DNA from: Jiangella alkaliphila
Lineage (GTDB): Bacteria > Actinomycetota > Actinomycetes > Jiangellales > Jiangellaceae
Reading direction: 5' to 3'
NCBI RefSeq assembly: GCF_900105925.1
Contig: NZ_LT629791.1
Location: forward strand, 7,534,001 to 7,598,000
Length of the DNA: 64,000 bases
Positions 43,486-54,177 of the stretch are shown in pieces. The translations under genes were made by a program, and so were the position numbers. The notes beneath the pieces are model-generated. The model saw only the letters and a list, made by a program, of their open reading frames with translations, made no database searches and was not told the DNA's origin. Position 1 is the stretch's first letter. Every line of letters begins with the position of its first letter.

Positions 43486-45047
43486 GAGCTTCTCCTCGTC
43501 GACAGTCGGACTTCCGTGCCTTCGCCGGGCGCGGACCGGATGGTGGCCTCGCCGCCGTGCCGCTCCATGCGCCCGATGACCGAGCGTCGCACACCGAGCC
43601 GGTCCTCGGGGACGGAGTCGGGGTCGAACCCGGCGCCGCGGTCGCGGACGAACACCTCGACGCCGTCGTCGCCGGCCTCGACGAAGATGTCGATCTTGTC
43701 GGCGCCGGAGTGCTTGGCCGCGTTGACGGTCGCCTCGCGGGCCGCCTTGAGCACGGCCCGGGCGACATCGTCGATCTCGGCGTCGCCGACGGTGACCACC
43801 TCGACCGGCGTGCCGAACGCGTCCTCGACCTCGGCGGCCATCTTCGTCAGTGCGGCGGCCAGCGAGGACCCGTCGTCGACGAGGTCGCTGTAGAGCCAGG
43901 CGCGCAGGTCACGCTCCTGGCTGCGGGCCAGCCTTACGACGGCGCGCGGGTCGTTGGCCTGCTTCTGGATCAGCGCCAGCGTCTGCAGCACGGAGTCGTG
44001 CAGGTGGGAGGCCATGTCGGCGCGCTCCTGCGAGACGATGCGGGCGCGCCGCTCGGTCTCGAGGTTGCGCCACAGCTTCCACAGCCACGGCCCGATGATC
44101 AGCCCGACGCCCACGAGGATGACCAGCACGCCGCCCAGCGCGTCCATGGTCCGGTCGAATTGGCCCTGGCCGACGAGGAACACGACCACACCGGCCACGA
44201 CGACACCGGCGCCGGCCACGACCCGCATGCCGGCGATCCAGCCACCCTTGCCGGTCAGCGCGGCCAGCCACGGCAGTCGCGGCGAGATGGCCGACAGCCG
44301 GCTGCGCTCCTGCTCGTCGGCGGCCCGCCACACCAGTGTCAGGCCGGCGGCGGCCAGCAGCAGCGGGAAGAACACGGCCGGGCTGACGCCCAGCGGGGTC
44401 TGCTGGACCAGCAGCCAGACGCCGGCGCCGAGCACGACCAGCGCGGCCAGCTGGCCGAGGTCGCCGGTGCGCTGCGAGAACGACCGGCGGCGGCGCTTGC
44501 CGGTGCGGGTGGCGGCGGCGAGGCCGGCCGGGGTGCGCGCCTCCTCGGCCTCGCGCTGGACGGTCTGGTCGAGCGGGGTGAAGATCCAGAGCGCGAGGTA
44601 GAGCACGACGCCGAACCCGGAGACGGCGCTGAGCAGGCTGAACGCGATGCGGACGGCCAGCGGCTGCACCTTGAACTGCGCGGCCAGCGCAACGGCGACA
44701 CCGGCGACCATGCGGCCGTCGGAGGACCGGGCGAACCGCGGCGGCGCGCCCGGGTCGTCGGCGGGGCCGGGCGTGCGGGCGCCGGCGCGGCCGGCCGGCG
44801 GCGGATCGGCGGGCGGCAGCTCGCGTGGCCCCCGCTCGGTGGCCGCGGCGGCCGGCGTCTCCGGCTCGTGCTCAGGCCCCGCCTCGGGCTGTTGTTCCAG
44901 CACAGGCTCGGTATCGACCGAGGCAGCAGCCGCCGTGGTGGTGTCGTCGACGGCGTCGCCGGCAGCCTCGCCGGGGCGCGCCGAACCGCGCGCTGCCGGA
45001 CCGGCAGCACGTGGCGTCGGCACAGTGCTCATGACATCGATGGTCAC
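43482..45047 (-). CDS. PspC-domain sensor histidine kinase (HisKA_3)
   Basis: 521 residues from GTG 45047; ATG 45032 is an alternative. A Pro/Ala/Glu-rich cytoplasmic tail (about 110 residues) precedes a PspC domain (RSSDGRMVAGVAVALAAQF, RIAFSLLSAVSGFGVVLYLA), further helices (ALVVLGAGVWLLVQ, LLLAAAGLTLVW, GAGVVVAGVVVFLVG), then the dimerisation domain with the phosphoacceptor histidine in ASHLHDSVLQTLALIQ and a HATPase domain (REATVNAAKHSGADKIDIFV, DRGAGFDPDSV). PspC-kinases of this kind sense membrane state in actinobacteria. Confidence 0.93.
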   Translation of the reverse strand: MTIDVMSTVPTPRAAGPAARGSARPGEAAGDAVDDTTTAAAASVDTEPVLEQQPEAGPEHEPETPAAAATERGPRELPPADPPPAGRAGARTPGPADDPGAPPRFARSSDGRMVAGVAVALAAQFKVQPLAVRIAFSLLSAVSGFGVVLYLALWIFTPLDQTVQREAEEARTPAGLAAATRTGKRRRRSFSQRTGDLGQLAALVVLGAGVWLLVQQTPLGVSPAVFFPLLLAAAGLTLVWRAADEQERSRLSAISPRLPWLAALTGKGGWIAGMRVVAGAGVVVAGVVVFLVGQGQFDRTMDALGGVLVILVGVGLIIGPWLWKLWRNLETERRARIVSQERADMASHLHDSVLQTLALIQKQANDPRAVVRLARSQERDLRAWLYSDLVDDGSSLAAALTKMAAEVEDAFGTPVEVVTVGDAEIDDVARAVLKAAREATVNAAKHSGADKIDIFVEAGDDGVEVFVRDRGAGFDPDSVPEDRLGVRRSVIGRMERHGGEATIRSAPGEGTEVRLSTRRSS

Positions 45048-45155
45048 ACGCGCGAGCGCGCGCCGCTATGAGGGACCTCCCGGAGATCCCGACTCGGGGG
45101 CCGTTCCGGGTCATCCCCGATGCATTCGGGCCGTCACCTCGGCATCATCGTTGGC

Positions 45156-46493
45156 ATGAGTGATCTGCCTCCTGCCTCGCCCGCCGCGGGCGCCGGGCCC
45201 AGCGTCTCGGACGAGTTCCGGTCGCTGCGCCGCAGCCGGTCGGACCGAGTCGTCGCCGGCGTGCTCGGCGGACTGGGCCGGCGGCTCGGCATCGACCCCG
45301 TCATCCTCCGTGTCGCCATCGTCGTCCTGTCGATCTTCGGCGGCGTGGGCGTCCTGCTGTACGCGATCGGCTGGCTGGTGGTGCCGGCCGAGGACGAGGA
45401 ACGCTCGATCCTCGACCAGGCGCTCGGCCGCGGCGAGTACCGCCGGTCGGGCACCGTCCCGCTGGCGCTGCTGCTGGCGGGCATCGGCCTCATCGCCGGC
45501 ATCGGCATCATCGCCGGCACGTGGGACGGCGCCGTGCTGCTGCTCCTCGCCGTCATGGGCGTGTACCTGCTGCTGCGCCGCCGCGCCGACGACGAGTTGG
45601 CCCGCGACGACGTCCCGCAGGAGGCCGGGTTCGACTCGTACGTCTACGACCCCAGCGTCGCCCCGGCGACCGTGGCCGCGGCGGCCCCGGGTGGCACGGC
45701 CACCAGCACGGGCACCAGCACCGCCACGACCCCCGGCGGCACCGGCCCCGCCGGCGCGACCGGCCCCGCCACGGCCGCCGGTCCGCTCGGCCCGACCAGC
45801 GGCTGGCCGGAGGGCCCTGACTGGGGCCCGCCGCCCGAGCCGCCCACCCCGGCGCCGCAGCCGCCGCCCGCGCGGCCGGCCAAGCAGCGCTCGGCGCTCG
45901 GCCTCATCACGTTCTGCCTCGCGATGGTGTCCGTCGGCGTGCTCGCCGTGAACGACGCCACCTGGGCGACCTACCCGCCGGCCATGTACGTCGCGGTGCC
46001 GCTGGGCATCGTCGCGGTCGGGCTGCTCGTCGGCGCCTGGTACGGCCGGTCCCGCGGGCTGATCTTCCTCGGGTTCCTGCTGTCGATCGCGCTGGTCCCG
46101 GCCACCTGGCTGTCACAGTGGGACCTCCAAGATGTCGGCGACGCCACCTACACGTACGCGACGCCGAGCGCGGTGCCCACGGAGCCGCAGTCCCACGGCG
46201 TCGGTGACAACGTGTACGACCTCTCCGGCCTGACCCTCACCGACACCCAGACCGTGCGGCTCAGCGTCGAGCAGGGTGTCGGCGAGCTCACCGTCCTCGT
46301 CCCCCCGAACGCCGACGTCACCGTGTCGTCCGCGTCCATCGGTGCCGGCGACATGTCCATCCTCGGCGAGTCGCGCGACGGCGCCGGGCAGGAGTTCACC
46401 GACCTGACCGACACCGGCGCCGACGGTCCCGGCGGCGGCCGGATCGTGCTCGACCTCGAGATGGGCCTCGGCAGCCTGGAGGTGAACCGATGA
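45156..46493 (+). CDS. PspC-domain membrane protein with LiaF/DUF-like C-terminus
   Basis: 445 residues. N-terminal PspC domain RSRSDRVVAGVLGGLGRRLG, ILRVAIVVLSIFGGVGVLLY, VVPAEDEE; two more helices; a 75-residue Gly/Pro/Thr linker; three helices (LGLITFCLAMVSVGVLAV, VAVPLGIVAVGLLVGAWY, GLIFLGFLLSIALVPATWL); and a C-terminal extracytoplasmic beta-domain (QTVRLSVEQGVGELTVLVP, ADVTVSSASIGAGDMSI) like LiaF or DUF4097 proteins. It lies divergent from the kinase with 108 nt between starts. Likely partner or target of that two-component system in envelope stress. Confidence 0.85.
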   Translation: MSDLPPASPAAGAGPSVSDEFRSLRRSRSDRVVAGVLGGLGRRLGIDPVILRVAIVVLSIFGGVGVLLYAIGWLVVPAEDEERSILDQALGRGEYRRSGTVPLALLLAGIGLIAGIGIIAGTWDGAVLLLLAVMGVYLLLRRRADDELARDDVPQEAGFDSYVYDPSVAPATVAAAAPGGTATSTGTSTATTPGGTGPAGATGPATAAGPLGPTSGWPEGPDWGPPPEPPTPAPQPPPARPAKQRSALGLITFCLAMVSVGVLAVNDATWATYPPAMYVAVPLGIVAVGLLVGAWYGRSRGLIFLGFLLSIALVPATWLSQWDLQDVGDATYTYATPSAVPTEPQSHGVGDNVYDLSGLTLTDTQTVRLSVEQGVGELTVLVPPNADVTVSSASIGAGDMSILGESRDGAGQEFTDLTDTGADGPGGGRIVLDLEMGLGSLEVNR

Positions 46494-46696
46494 AGCGTCA
46501 CGACACGGACGTCGTCTCCCTGATCTTCGGACTTCTCTTCCTAGGAGTGAGCGCCATGTGGCCGTTCGTGCACTACGACGTGCTCGGCCTGTCCGGCCTG
46601 GAAGTCGCCATGCCGGTGCTGCTGGTCTCGATCGGCCTCGCCGGGCTGCTGGCGTCGCTGAGCAAGCTGCGTCGCGAGCGCGCGCCGAAGGCCTGA
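46490..46696 (+). CDS. Small membrane protein, two helices
   Basis: 68 residues: VVSLIFGLLFLGVSAMWPFV and VAMPVLLVSIGLAGLLASL, basic C-terminus KLRRERAPKA. The ATG overlaps the PspC-protein stop (ATGA), so it is translationally coupled and probably belongs to the same envelope function. The 3' two thirds overlap the end of the glycerophosphodiesterase gene on the other strand. Confidence 0.75.
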   Translation: MKRHDTDVVSLIFGLLFLGVSAMWPFVHYDVLGLSGLEVAMPVLLVSIGLAGLLASLSKLRRERAPKA

Positions 46697-47694
46697 TCCC
46701 TGGCCGCCACCGCCGTGTCGGGGTGGTCGGTGATCACGCCGTCCACCCCGGCCCCGAAGAACACCCCGAACTCCCCCAGCGCGTCGCCGTGGCCGGCCGC
46801 CTCCCGGCCGCGGCGACGATCGGCCGGCAGGAACGAGTTCTCGTTCCGGAACGTCCAGGCGTGCACCGCCATCCCGAGGTCGTGCGCGTCGGAGACCAGC
46901 CGGCCGGGGTGCCCCAGCCGGCCCTCCGGGTCGCGCGGCACCACCAGCGACTTGTGCGCCCCCAGCACCGTCGCGTACGACGCCACCTCGCGCAGGCCGG
47001 TCGGGGTGAGCAGGTCGACGAACCGGCGCCCGTCCTCCGCTCGCTCCCAGTCGAACGGCCGGCCGGTGATGTCGACCAGCTGCACCAGCGGCACCGACGT
47101 CCGGGCGGCCAGCCGGCGCAGCACCGAGGGCTCGTAGGACTGGACGAAGACGGGGATGCCGGCGCGCTCCAGCCGGAACGCCAGCAGCGCCGCCATCAGC
47201 GCGTCCTCCGCCGACAGCCCGCGCTCGGCGTAGTACGTCGGGTGCTTGAGCTCGGGATACAGGCCGACCGGGCGGCCGCGGCGCCGGCCGGCCTCGACCG
47301 CGAGCGTGATGATCTCGTCGAACGTCGGCACCCGCAGCCGCCCGTCATAGGCCTGGTTGGCCGGGCGCAGCCGCGGGATCCGCTCGCGCGCGTACAGCGA
47401 CCTGACCTCGTCGAGCGTGAAGTCGTCGACGAACCAGCCGGTCAGCTCGCGGCCGTCGACCAGCCCGCGGCGGCGCCGGTGCGCGAACTCGGGCCGTTCG
47501 GCGACGTCGGTGGACGCCGACAGCTCGGCGTCGTGGCGGGCGACCAGGGCGCCGTCGCGGGTGAGCTGCAGGTCGATCTCGAGGAAGTCGGCACCGAGGT
47601 CGACGGCGAGCTGGTAGCCGTCCAGCGTGTGTTCCGGCCGATAGCCACACGCGCCACGGTGCGCGATGACGAGGGGCCCCAGGGTGTCCGACAT
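46573..47694 (-). CDS. Glycerophosphodiester phosphodiesterase
   Basis: 373 residues, TIM-barrel GDPD. Catalytic motifs are LVIAHRGACGYRPEHTLDGY with the two histidine/arginine residues, LEIDLQLTRDGALVARHD, LYPELKHPTYY and VQSYEPSVLRRL, closing with AVHAWTFRNENSF and VDGVITDHPDTAV. It cleaves deacylated phospholipids to glycerol 3-phosphate and an alcohol. The expected end is near VITDHPDTAVAARD, but the frame runs on for about 45 codons of Ser/Arg-rich sequence antisense to the small membrane protein. The ATG has TAGCCT 6 nt upstream and no ribosome binding site. Confidence 0.93.
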   Translation of the reverse strand: MSDTLGPLVIAHRGACGYRPEHTLDGYQLAVDLGADFLEIDLQLTRDGALVARHDAELSASTDVAERPEFAHRRRRGLVDGRELTGWFVDDFTLDEVRSLYARERIPRLRPANQAYDGRLRVPTFDEIITLAVEAGRRRGRPVGLYPELKHPTYYAERGLSAEDALMAALLAFRLERAGIPVFVQSYEPSVLRRLAARTSVPLVQLVDITGRPFDWERAEDGRRFVDLLTPTGLREVASYATVLGAHKSLVVPRDPEGRLGHPGRLVSDAHDLGMAVHAWTFRNENSFLPADRRRGREAAGHGDALGEFGVFFGAGVDGVITDHPDTAVAARDQAFGARSRRSLLSDASSPARPIETSSTGMATSRPDRPSTS

Positions 47695-47700
47695 GTGGTC

Positions 47701-47706
47701 AGGCTA
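47701..47706 (-). promoter_or_regulatory. -10 box TAGCCT for leaderless GDPD gene
   Basis: On the minus strand TAGCCT ends 6 nt before the ATG at 47694. Confidence 0.5.
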
Positions 47707-47802
47707 GGCACCGACCGTGTCCCGCCGACCACGCCGATTCGAACTGGGCGTGACGCGCTGCCCAACGCACGCGCACAATCAGACACCTGAGACGTTTGCG
47801 GA

Positions 47803-49377
<1,575 letters not shown>

Positions 49378-49384
49378 CTGCCCG

Positions 49385-49390
49385 AGCGTA
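49385..49390 (-). promoter_or_regulatory. -10 box TACGCT for leaderless guaA
   Basis: On the minus strand TACGCT ends 7 nt before the guaA GTG; no Shine-Dalgarno is present. Confidence 0.5.
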
Positions 49391-49526
49391 GTGCAGACCT
49401 CGGCAGGACGCCGCACGTCCAGCAGAGTCACGGCCGGACGTCCAGGACCGATCGGGCGCTGGGAACGATCTCAGCGGGCGAAAACCAGGTGCGTCCGGCG
49501 TCGCGCAGTTCGTACCGTGGTATCTC

Positions 49527-51236
49527 GTGCGCGCCCTTCCTTTCGCCGATCCCGGCATCCCCGACACCCGCTCCCGCGCCAGGTTCCTGACCTGGGTGGC
49601 GCGGGCTCAGTGGCGCACGCTTCTGGTGGGCGCATTCTTCGGCATCGTCTGGATGGTCTCGCAGGCGTTGATCCCGTGGGCCATCGGTCACGGCATCGAC
49701 GGCATCATCGACGACGACAACGCCAGCACGGCCCGCTGGGCGGCGCTCGTCGGCGGCCTGGGACTGATCCAGGCGCTGGCCGGCGTCATGCGCCACCGCG
49801 CGTCGGTGGCCAACTGGCTGTACGCGGCGTTCCGGGTCATCCAGCTGGTCTCGCGGCACACCGCGCGGGGCGGGCCGGCGGTGCCGAAGACGATGTCCAC
49901 CGGCGAGGTCGTGGCCACCGTGTCCAGCGACTCCATGCACATCGGCCACATGATGGAGGTCGTGCCCCGGTTCGCCGGCGCCATCGTGTCCTACGTCGTC
50001 GTGGCGCTCATCGTGCTGAACACGTCGACCCCGATCGGTCTCATGGTGCTCATCGGCGTGCCGCTGCTGGTCGTCGCCATGGGCCCGCTCATCCGCCCGC
50101 TGCAGGAACGGCAGCGGCGCCAGCGCGAGGCGCTGGGCGACCTCACCGCGCTCGGCGCCGACACCGTGGGCGGCCTGCGGGTGCTGCGCGGCATCGGCGG
50201 CGAGAAGGTGTTCATCCGCCGCTACGCCGAGCGGTCCGAGACCGTCCGGGCGGCCGGCGTCCGGCTGGCCGGCACGCAGGCGCTGCTCGACGCCGTGCTG
50301 GTGCTGCTGCCGGGCGTGTTCCTGGTACTGCTGACCTGGGTCGGCGCGCGGCTGGTGCTGAGCGGCGACATCGAGCCGGGCGCGCTGGTGGCGCTGTACG
50401 GCTACGCGTTCTTCCTGCTCATGCCGGTGCGCACGGCCGGTGAGATGGCGTTCGCCGCCACGCGGGCCGTCGTGGCCGCGCGCCGGGTGCTGGCGGTGCT
50501 GGCGGTCGAGCGCGAGGTCGTCGACACCGCGGCGGACGCGCCCGTGGAGGCGCCGTCGGGGACGTTGGTCGACGACGCCACCGGGCTGCGGGTCGAGCCG
50601 GGCTCGCTGACCATGCTGGTCTCCGACGAGCCGGCGTTCACCGCGGCGCTGGCCGACCGGCTGGGCCGGCTGGTGCCCGGCAACGGCGTGCGGCTCGGCG
50701 ACGTGCCGCTCGACGGGCTGCCGATCGCCGAGGTCCGCCGCCGCATCGTGGTGAGCGACCCCGAGCCGACGCTGTTCACCGGCTCGCTGCGCGGCGGGCT
50801 CGACCCGCACGGCCGGCACGACGACGCCGAGCTGACCGCGGCCATGGAGACCGCGTCGGCCGGCGACGTGCTCGAGACGCTGCGCGAGGGGCTCGCCGCC
50901 ACGGTCGAGGAGCGCGGCCGGTCGCTGTCCGGCGGGCAGCGGCAGCGGGTCGCGCTGGCCCGCGTGCTGGTGCGCGAGCCCGAGGTGCTGGTGCTGGTCG
51001 AGCCGACCAGCGCCGTCGACGCGCACACCGAGGCGGCCATCGCCGGCCGGCTGCGCGACGCCCGTGCCGGGCGCACCACCGTCGTCGTCACCGCCAGCCC
51101 GCTCATGCTGGCCAAGGCCGACACCGTCGTCTGGTTCGACGACGGCCGGCTGGTCGCCACCGGCAGCCACGACGAGCTGATGAGCACCACCCCCGCCTAC
51201 CGCCGCACCGTCACCCGAGAGGAGGACCCGGAATGA
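49527..51236 (+). CDS. ABC exporter half, membrane domain plus degenerate ATPase domain
   Basis: 569 residues, type IV ABC exporter half. Six membrane helices are in residues 25-310. The ATPase domain has lost key residues: where Walker A should be (about residues 362-372) the sequence is [15 protein letters not shown] with no GxxGxGKS, the Walker B aspartate is Val in [12 protein letters not shown] (the catalytic Glu remains), and the switch histidine is replaced in VVTASPLML. The signature [13 protein letters not shown] is intact. It is therefore the partner that gives its signature to the other subunit's ATP site. TACCGT lies 8 nt before the GTG. Overlaps the next gene by ATGA. Confidence 0.9.
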   Translation: MRALPFADPGIPDTRSRARFLTWVARAQWRTLLVGAFFGIVWMVSQALIPWAIGHGIDGIIDDDNASTARWAALVGGLGLIQALAGVMRHRASVANWLYAAFRVIQLVSRHTARGGPAVPKTMSTGEVVATVSSDSMHIGHMMEVVPRFAGAIVSYVVVALIVLNTSTPIGLMVLIGVPLLVVAMGPLIRPLQERQRRQREALGDLTALGADTVGGLRVLRGIGGEKVFIRRYAERSETVRAAGVRLAGTQALLDAVLVLLPGVFLVLLTWVGARLVLSGDIEPGALVALYGYAFFLLMPVRTAGEMAFAATRAVVAARRVLAVLAVEREVVDTAADAPVEAPSGTLVDDATGLRVEPGSLTMLVSDEPAFTAALADRLGRLVPGNGVRLGDVPLDGLPIAEVRRRIVVSDPEPTLFTGSLRGGLDPHGRHDDAELTAAMETASAGDVLETLREGLAATVEERGRSLSGGQRQRVALARVLVREPEVLVLVEPTSAVDAHTEAAIAGRLRDARAGRTTVVVTASPLMLAKADTVVWFDDGRLVATGSHDELMSTTPAYRRTVTREEDPE

Positions 51237-53026
51237 GCACCACGACGCCCCCGACCGGGGCGGCGCGCGCGGGCGCGCTGCCAGTCGCGACCCCCGCCGA
51301 GGTCCGCCGCGAGGCCGGCCTGCTGTTCCGCCGGCACCGCACGCCGCTCGCCGTCGCGCTGACCGTCCACGTGCTGGCGGCCTCCGCCGGGCTGGCCGGG
51401 CCGTTCCTGCTCGGCCGCATGGTCGACGCCGTCACCGGCGACGGCTCGCAGACCCGGGTCGACGTCCTGGCCGCCATCCTGGCAGGTTGCATCGTCGTCC
51501 AGGCGCTGCTCACCCGGGTCGCCATCCAGCGCTCGCTGGTGCTGGGCGAGCGGGTCTTCGCCGAACTGCGCGACACCTTCATCACGCGGGTGCTGAGCCT
51601 GCCGCTGTCCACCGTCGAGCGGGCCGGCACCGGCGACCTCGTCGCTCGCACCACCGGCGACATCGACGCGCTGTCGCGCACCGTGCGGTTCGCGGTGCCG
51701 GAGATCCTGGTCGCGGTCGTGACGACGGTGCTGACGCTGGCGGCCGCCGTGCTGGCCGGGCCGCTGGTGGCGCTGGGCGCCATCGTCGGCGCGCCGCTGC
51801 TGATCCTCGGCACCCGCTGGTACCTCAACCGCGCGCGGGCCGGCTATCTGTGGGAGCGGGCGGCGTACGCGACCATCAACGGCACCATCACCGAGACCGT
51901 CGACGGCGCCCGGACCATCGAGGCGCTCGGCCTCGGCGACGTCCGCGTCACCCGCGCCGACGACGACCTGCGCGAGGCGTTCGCGGCGGAGAAGCGGACG
52001 CTGTTCCTGCGCAGCGTCTGGTTCCCGACGGCCGAGATGGCGTACGTGCTGCCGGTGGTGGCCACGCTGGCGTGGGGCGCCTGGCTGGCGTCGGCCGGCC
52101 ACGCCACCGTCGGGCAGATCACCACCGTCGTCCTCTACATGGTGCAGATCGTCGACCCTGTCGACCGCCTGGTCTCGTGGCTCGACGAGCTGCAGGTCGG
52201 GCTGACGTCGTTCGCCCGGGTGGTCGGCATCGCCAACGTGCCGCCGGACCGCACGCCGACGGGTGAGCTGCCCGCGGGCGAGGACATCGCGGCATCCGAC
52301 GTGCGCTACGCCTACGTCGAGGGACAGGACGTCCTGCACGGGGTGTCGCTGGACCTCGCGCACGGCGAGCGGCTGGCCATGGTCGGCCCGTCGGGTGCGG
52401 GCAAGTCGACGCTCGGGCGGCTGCTGGCCGGCATCCACCCGCCGCGCACCGGCCGGGTCGACGTCGGCGGCGTCCCCCTCGTCGACCTCGACGTCGACCA
52501 GCTGCGGCGCGAGGTCGTGCTGGTCACCCAGGAGCACCACGTGTTCGTCGGCACGCTGCGCGACAACCTCGCGCTGGCGGCCCCGTCCGCGTCCGACGAC
52601 GATCTGCGCCGCGCGCTGGCCGCCGTCGACGCCCTGGAGGCGACCGACGCGCTGCCCGACGGCTTCGACACCGTCGTCGGCTCGGGCGGCCACCCGGTGG
52701 GGCCGGCGTTCGCGCAACAGATCGCGCTGGCCCGCATCGTCCTGGCCGACCCGCACACGCTGGTCCTCGACGAGGCGACGTCGCTGCTCGACCCGCGGGC
52801 GGCCCGGCACCTGGAGCGGTCGCTGTCGGCGGTGCTGCACGGCCGGACGGTCATCATGATCGCCCACCGCCTCCACACCGCCCACGACGCCGACCGCGCC
52901 GCCGTCGTCGAGAACGGCCGCATCGCCGAGCTCGGCTCCCACCACGACCTCGTCGCCGAGGGTGGCGCCTACGCCGCCCTCTGGGAGTCCTGGCACGGGT
53001 CGTCAGCGTCAGCCGAAGCCCGCTGA
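51233..53026 (+). CDS. ABC exporter half with the competent ATP site
   Basis: 597 residues. Six helices ([37 protein letters not shown] and others) and an ATPase domain with intact Walker [19 protein letters not shown] (about residue 385), Q-loop [12 protein letters not shown], Walker [12 protein letters not shown] and switch MIAHRLHTA. Its own signature is degenerate ([15 protein letters not shown] instead of LSGGQ). It forms a heterodimer with the preceding protein with one working ATP site, built from this Walker A and the partner's LSGGQ. Substrate unknown; drug, peptide or lipid exporters share this form. Confidence 0.92.
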   Translation: MSTTTPPTGAARAGALPVATPAEVRREAGLLFRRHRTPLAVALTVHVLAASAGLAGPFLLGRMVDAVTGDGSQTRVDVLAAILAGCIVVQALLTRVAIQRSLVLGERVFAELRDTFITRVLSLPLSTVERAGTGDLVARTTGDIDALSRTVRFAVPEILVAVVTTVLTLAAAVLAGPLVALGAIVGAPLLILGTRWYLNRARAGYLWERAAYATINGTITETVDGARTIEALGLGDVRVTRADDDLREAFAAEKRTLFLRSVWFPTAEMAYVLPVVATLAWGAWLASAGHATVGQITTVVLYMVQIVDPVDRLVSWLDELQVGLTSFARVVGIANVPPDRTPTGELPAGEDIAASDVRYAYVEGQDVLHGVSLDLAHGERLAMVGPSGAGKSTLGRLLAGIHPPRTGRVDVGGVPLVDLDVDQLRREVVLVTQEHHVFVGTLRDNLALAAPSASDDDLRRALAAVDALEATDALPDGFDTVVGSGGHPVGPAFAQQIALARIVLADPHTLVLDEATSLLDPRAARHLERSLSAVLHGRTVIMIAHRLHTAHDADRAAVVENGRIAELGSHHDLVAEGGAYAALWESWHGSSASAEAR

Positions 53027-53082
53027 CCCATGATCATGTTCCCTCGCGGCGCCTCAGCGACCGCCAGGGAACATGATCATGG
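53027..53082. repeat. Long palindrome, family 1 copy 2 (likely bidirectional terminator)
   Basis: Left arm 53027-53049 and right arm 53061-53082 around loop CGCCTCAGCGA; one base of the right arm differs (CCGCC for CCGCG). It starts at the first base after the ABC-exporter stop and contains the stop codon (53077-53079) of the convergent gene. Confidence 0.9.
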
Positions 53083-54039
53083 AATTGGGCAGGTGGGACC
53101 GCATCGACGGGCGCGACCTGTCCAGCCGCGGTCGCGCAGGACGCCGGCCTGCTGCTGCGCGACCTGGCACGGCTCACCGAAGATCTCGGTGTGGCCGTAG
53201 CGCAGGGTCCACGCCCCGCTCATGGTGGCGGCGTTGTCGCGGCGACGATCGCGGAACCGGCCCTCTCCGTCATGGCCGATCCGTCCGTCCAGCTCCACCC
53301 TGGTGTGGTAGCGCTCGTAGTCGACGTCGATCCAGATGACGCGCGCGCCCGCGCGGCGGCGTTGACGGCACCCGTGCGGCAGGCGGTGTGCCCGCTCGAC
53401 CGCACGCAGGTGCTGGAGTTCCAGCGGCGACTGCGCACCGTCGGCGACGTCGACGAGCATCGCCTCGACCATCGCCCGCCAGCGGATCTTCTTGCGCCGC
53501 AGCAACGCCGCCGCCAGCCGGGTGGGTGTGGTCAGCCGCTTCTGGATCGCCGCCGTCACGAAGGACTCGACGTCGCGGGCGCGCGCAGCGACATCGACCA
53601 GGTCGAGGACGGTGTCGTCCACCCGTGTGCGCGGTGGGTTCGCCGTCGGGTGCCGAGTCAGCGGGAGCCGGTGCGCATAGTGCACGACGACGTCGTCAGC
53701 CCTGCCGCGGACCCGTCGGCTGACCGGGGAGGTGACGTGGATGCGATCGTCGACGCGGCCGGTCAGGCCATGCAGCTCCGCCGCTGTCGCGTGACTGGCC
53801 GCGGCGTCCTCCGACACCCAGAGAATGGCGGCCCAGGTGCACGCGGCCCGGTCGAGCGGGCCGCTGAAGGTGGCGAAGACTCGGGGGTGCGGCCGTTGCC
53901 AGCGTCCCGCCGCGACCCAGCGCCGCGCGACGCGGGCGTCGAGGCCGAGGCCACGCAGCTGGCCGGCGCTAACCAGGCCCAGCTGCCGCTGCAGCAGCTC
54001 ACGCAGCCTCGCGCGGTCGTACGTCTGCGGCAGATCCAT
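53077..54039 (-). CDS. AbiEi/DUF559-like protein, bracketed by palindromes
   Basis: 320 residues from ATG 54039 (two codons further upstream is another ATG). N-terminal winged helix of the AbiEi antitoxin type (LRELLQRQLGLVSAGQLRGL, ARRWVAAGRWQRPHPRVFAT), a middle region with DDTVLDLVDVAARARDVESF, and a C-terminal Vsr/DUF559-like nuclease fold (IWIDVDYERYHTRVELDGRI). It is the intact paralogue of the frameshifted gene at 35628. No toxin gene is adjacent. Family 1 palindromes lie at both ends of the gene. Function not established. Confidence 0.75.
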   Translation of the reverse strand: MDLPQTYDRARLRELLQRQLGLVSAGQLRGLGLDARVARRWVAAGRWQRPHPRVFATFSGPLDRAACTWAAILWVSEDAAASHATAAELHGLTGRVDDRIHVTSPVSRRVRGRADDVVVHYAHRLPLTRHPTANPPRTRVDDTVLDLVDVAARARDVESFVTAAIQKRLTTPTRLAAALLRRKKIRWRAMVEAMLVDVADGAQSPLELQHLRAVERAHRLPHGCRQRRRAGARVIWIDVDYERYHTRVELDGRIGHDGEGRFRDRRRDNAATMSGAWTLRYGHTEIFGEPCQVAQQQAGVLRDRGWTGRARRCGPTCPIP

Positions 54040-54110
54040 GAGCACGATCGTCCGCCGCCAACGAGGTCGCCGCGAGGGGCCCGACGCGATCTGTGGACAA
54101 CTCCACCGCC

Positions 54111-54173
54111 TTCCCCATGATCATGTTCCCTCGCGGCGCCTCAGCGACCGCGAGGGAACATGATCATGGGGAA
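54111..54173. repeat. Perfect palindrome, family 1 copy 3
   Basis: Arms 54111-54136 and 54148-54173 match at all 26 positions around the loop CGCCTCAGCGA. The core of each arm is CATGATCATGTTCCCTCGCG. It is 4 nt downstream of the aldehyde dehydrogenase stop, and in front of the AbiEi-like gene on the same strand. Confidence 0.95.
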
Positions 54174-54177
54174 CGGG

